Assembly (NCBI GenBank): GCA_016212795.1
Contig: JACRDT010000034.1
Coordinates: forward strand, 62,001 to 126,000
Origin: Elusimicrobiota bacterium
Lineage (GTDB): Bacteria; Elusimicrobiota; Elusimicrobia; UBA1565; UBA9628
Direction: 5' to 3'
Length of the DNA: 64,000 bases
Shown: in pieces, positions 63,711 to 64,000 of the stretch
Numbering within the stretch: position 1 is the first letter of the stretch
Layout: each line of letters opens with the position of its first letter
Translations under genes and position numbers: made by a program
The notes under the pieces: model-generated
Seen by the model: the letters and a program-made list of their open reading frames with translations, nothing else
Databases searched by the model: none
What the model was told of the DNA's origin: nothing

Positions 63711-63748
63711 TTAAAAGGCGTGTGCTCTACCAACTGAGCTACGAACTC
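63711..63748 (-). pseudogene. tRNA-Lys 5'-half fragment (attachment-site copy)
   Basis: Copy of the tRNA-Lys 5' half through the anticodon loop, with acceptor GAGTTCG instead of GAGCTCG. It lacks the 3' half, so it cannot fold as a tRNA. A TATAAT box on the minus strand (63764-63759) remains just upstream and is probably the original tRNA promoter. Confidence 0.85.
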
Positions 63749-63781
63749 CCGGCCGTTGATTATACAAATTCTGCCCCGCGG

Positions 63782-63871
63782 TTAGGCTGGCGGAGGGAAG
63801 CCGTGCTTGGCGAAGAAGTCCTTGACCTTGTCGTCGTCAGGGTTGGGGCTGGCGCACTTTGGGCACTGCAT
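63782..63871 (-). CDS. 29-residue cysteine-containing small protein
   Basis: A short frame ATG-TAA on the minus strand encoding MQCPKCASPNPDDDKVKDFF and nine more residues. It has one CPKC zinc-knuckle-type pair and starts four bases after the stop of the preceding gene, so it is likely translated from the same mRNA. Codon choice resembles the neighbours. A single CxxC cannot make a full zinc site alone, so a dimer or partner would be needed. Function unknown. Confidence 0.5.
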   Translation of the reverse strand: MQCPKCASPNPDDDKVKDFFAKHGFPPPA

Positions 63872-63874
63872 GGC

Positions 63875-64000
63875 TCACCGCCTGACCTTGGCGTTCCCGG
63901 CCCGCGGCAGGCGCAAGGGGTCGGGTGAGAGGTCCCGGCTGAGCATGGCGACGAAGGCGACGCCGAGCGCGATGATGGCGGCGAGCGCGACGATCGGCAG
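63875..64000 (-). CDS. C-terminal end of a membrane protein (partial)
   Basis: The frame is open at the window end and stops with TGA at 63875-63877. The 41 visible residues contain a hydrophobic segment (LPIVALAAIIALGVAFVAML) followed by a basic Arg/Pro/Leu-rich tail ending AKVRR. It looks like the last membrane helix and cytoplasmic tail of a larger protein. Identity unknown. Confidence 0.5.
   Translation of the reverse strand: MPIVALAAIIALGVAFVAMLSRDLSPDPLRLPRAGNAKVRR

Larger units (their letters stand above)
62335..63748. mobile_element. 1.4-kb degenerate integrated element in tRNA-Lys
   Basis: A 38-base direct repeat (TTAAAAGGCGTGTGCTCTAC...) is present at 62335-62372 inside the tRNA gene and at 63711-63748, with one mismatch. 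Between them lie a truncated tyrosine recombinase next to the tRNA end and an ORF6N-domain gene. Integrase beside the tRNA copy, duplicated tRNA half and a phage-type gene are the usual marks of a tRNA-integrated element. The recombinase is cut short, so the element is probably immobile. Confidence 0.85.

Noticed and set aside
63711..63748. A second tRNA-Lys gene
   Set aside because: Only the 5' half to the anticodon loop is present. The 3' half and T arm are missing, so it is an attachment-site copy.

Overview
The window is GC-rich, with compact, mostly leading-strand-coupled operons. It looks like a chromosome segment of a Gram-negative, free-living bacterium. The Gram-negative call rests on heptose genes for lipopolysaccharide (gmhA, rfaE2), many lipoproteins and signal peptides, and diaminopimelate synthesis by the aminotransferase route (dapL with dapB). 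The gene mix (GatCAB amidotransferase, a TsaC-phosphatase fusion, large secreted repeat proteins, several FecR-type proteins) would fit a high-GC member of a deep phylum such as Elusimicrobiota. That placement is an inference, not something the sequence proves.

Layout. 1-3201: dnaK (5' part missing), dnaJ, rsmE. 3324-4599: a low-GC, transferred-looking HTH plus nucleotidyltransferase pair behind a perfect sigma-70 promoter. 4766-8810: mtaB, a YfcC-type transporter and an M20 amidohydrolase. 8821-9841: a small lipoprotein, a 108-bp MITE-like hairpin and an IS5-type transposase remnant. 9905-16604: pcrA, gatC, a TPR gene, gatA, gatB. 16601-22794: a giant NHL/transglutaminase/TPR secreted protein and two further exported proteins. 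22832-27220: a complete sugar-type ABC importer. 27313-29391: a B12-binding-type radical SAM enzyme. 29462-32163: exported FecR, DUF4384 and LPP20-like proteins. 32156-41155: a long minus-strand run (HD-GYP, rsmI, tsaC-phosphatase fusion, glyA, response regulator, mtnP, cdd, accB-like, accC, gmhA, rfaE2). 41250-43189: a RAYT-type transposase next to a cluster of palindromic repeats, and a papain-like lipoprotein. 43190-56195: a sensor kinase and a block of exported proteins (LysM-FecR, glycan-related, TPR, PDZ, HAMP). 56343-61618: vitamin and lysine genes (panC, hydrolase, panB, folK, dapL, dapB). 61689-64000: a zinc-ribbon protein, tRNA-Glu, tRNA-Lys, and a 1.4-kb degenerate element integrated in the tRNA-Lys gene.

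The most striking content is not a single gene but three families of short dispersed elements. Family A is a C8/G8 hairpin with an attached ATGAAACGGCAT tail. It occurs at about eleven loci, sits at gene borders, supplies start or stop codons to several genes and is translated in frame inside one enzyme. A RAYT transposase lies directly against one copy, but its HUH histidines are replaced. Family B is an exactly 60-bp (20-codon) unit bounded by a repeated GCGGCCTG motif. It is found inside three secreted proteins in both orientations and as a tandem array. Family C is a roughly 45-bp coding repeat that adds a Lys-Gly-Glu/Gln-Gln-type peptide to three different minus-strand genes. Together they resemble the in-ORF palindromic elements known from Rickettsia (RPE), though that comparison is by analogy only.

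Expression signals: several genes start 5-9 bases after a TAGAAT-like -10 box and have no Shine-Dalgarno, which suggests leaderless mRNAs. Others have clear GGGAGG sites. ATGA, GTGA and TGATG stop/start overlaps are common, so translational coupling is likely through most operons.
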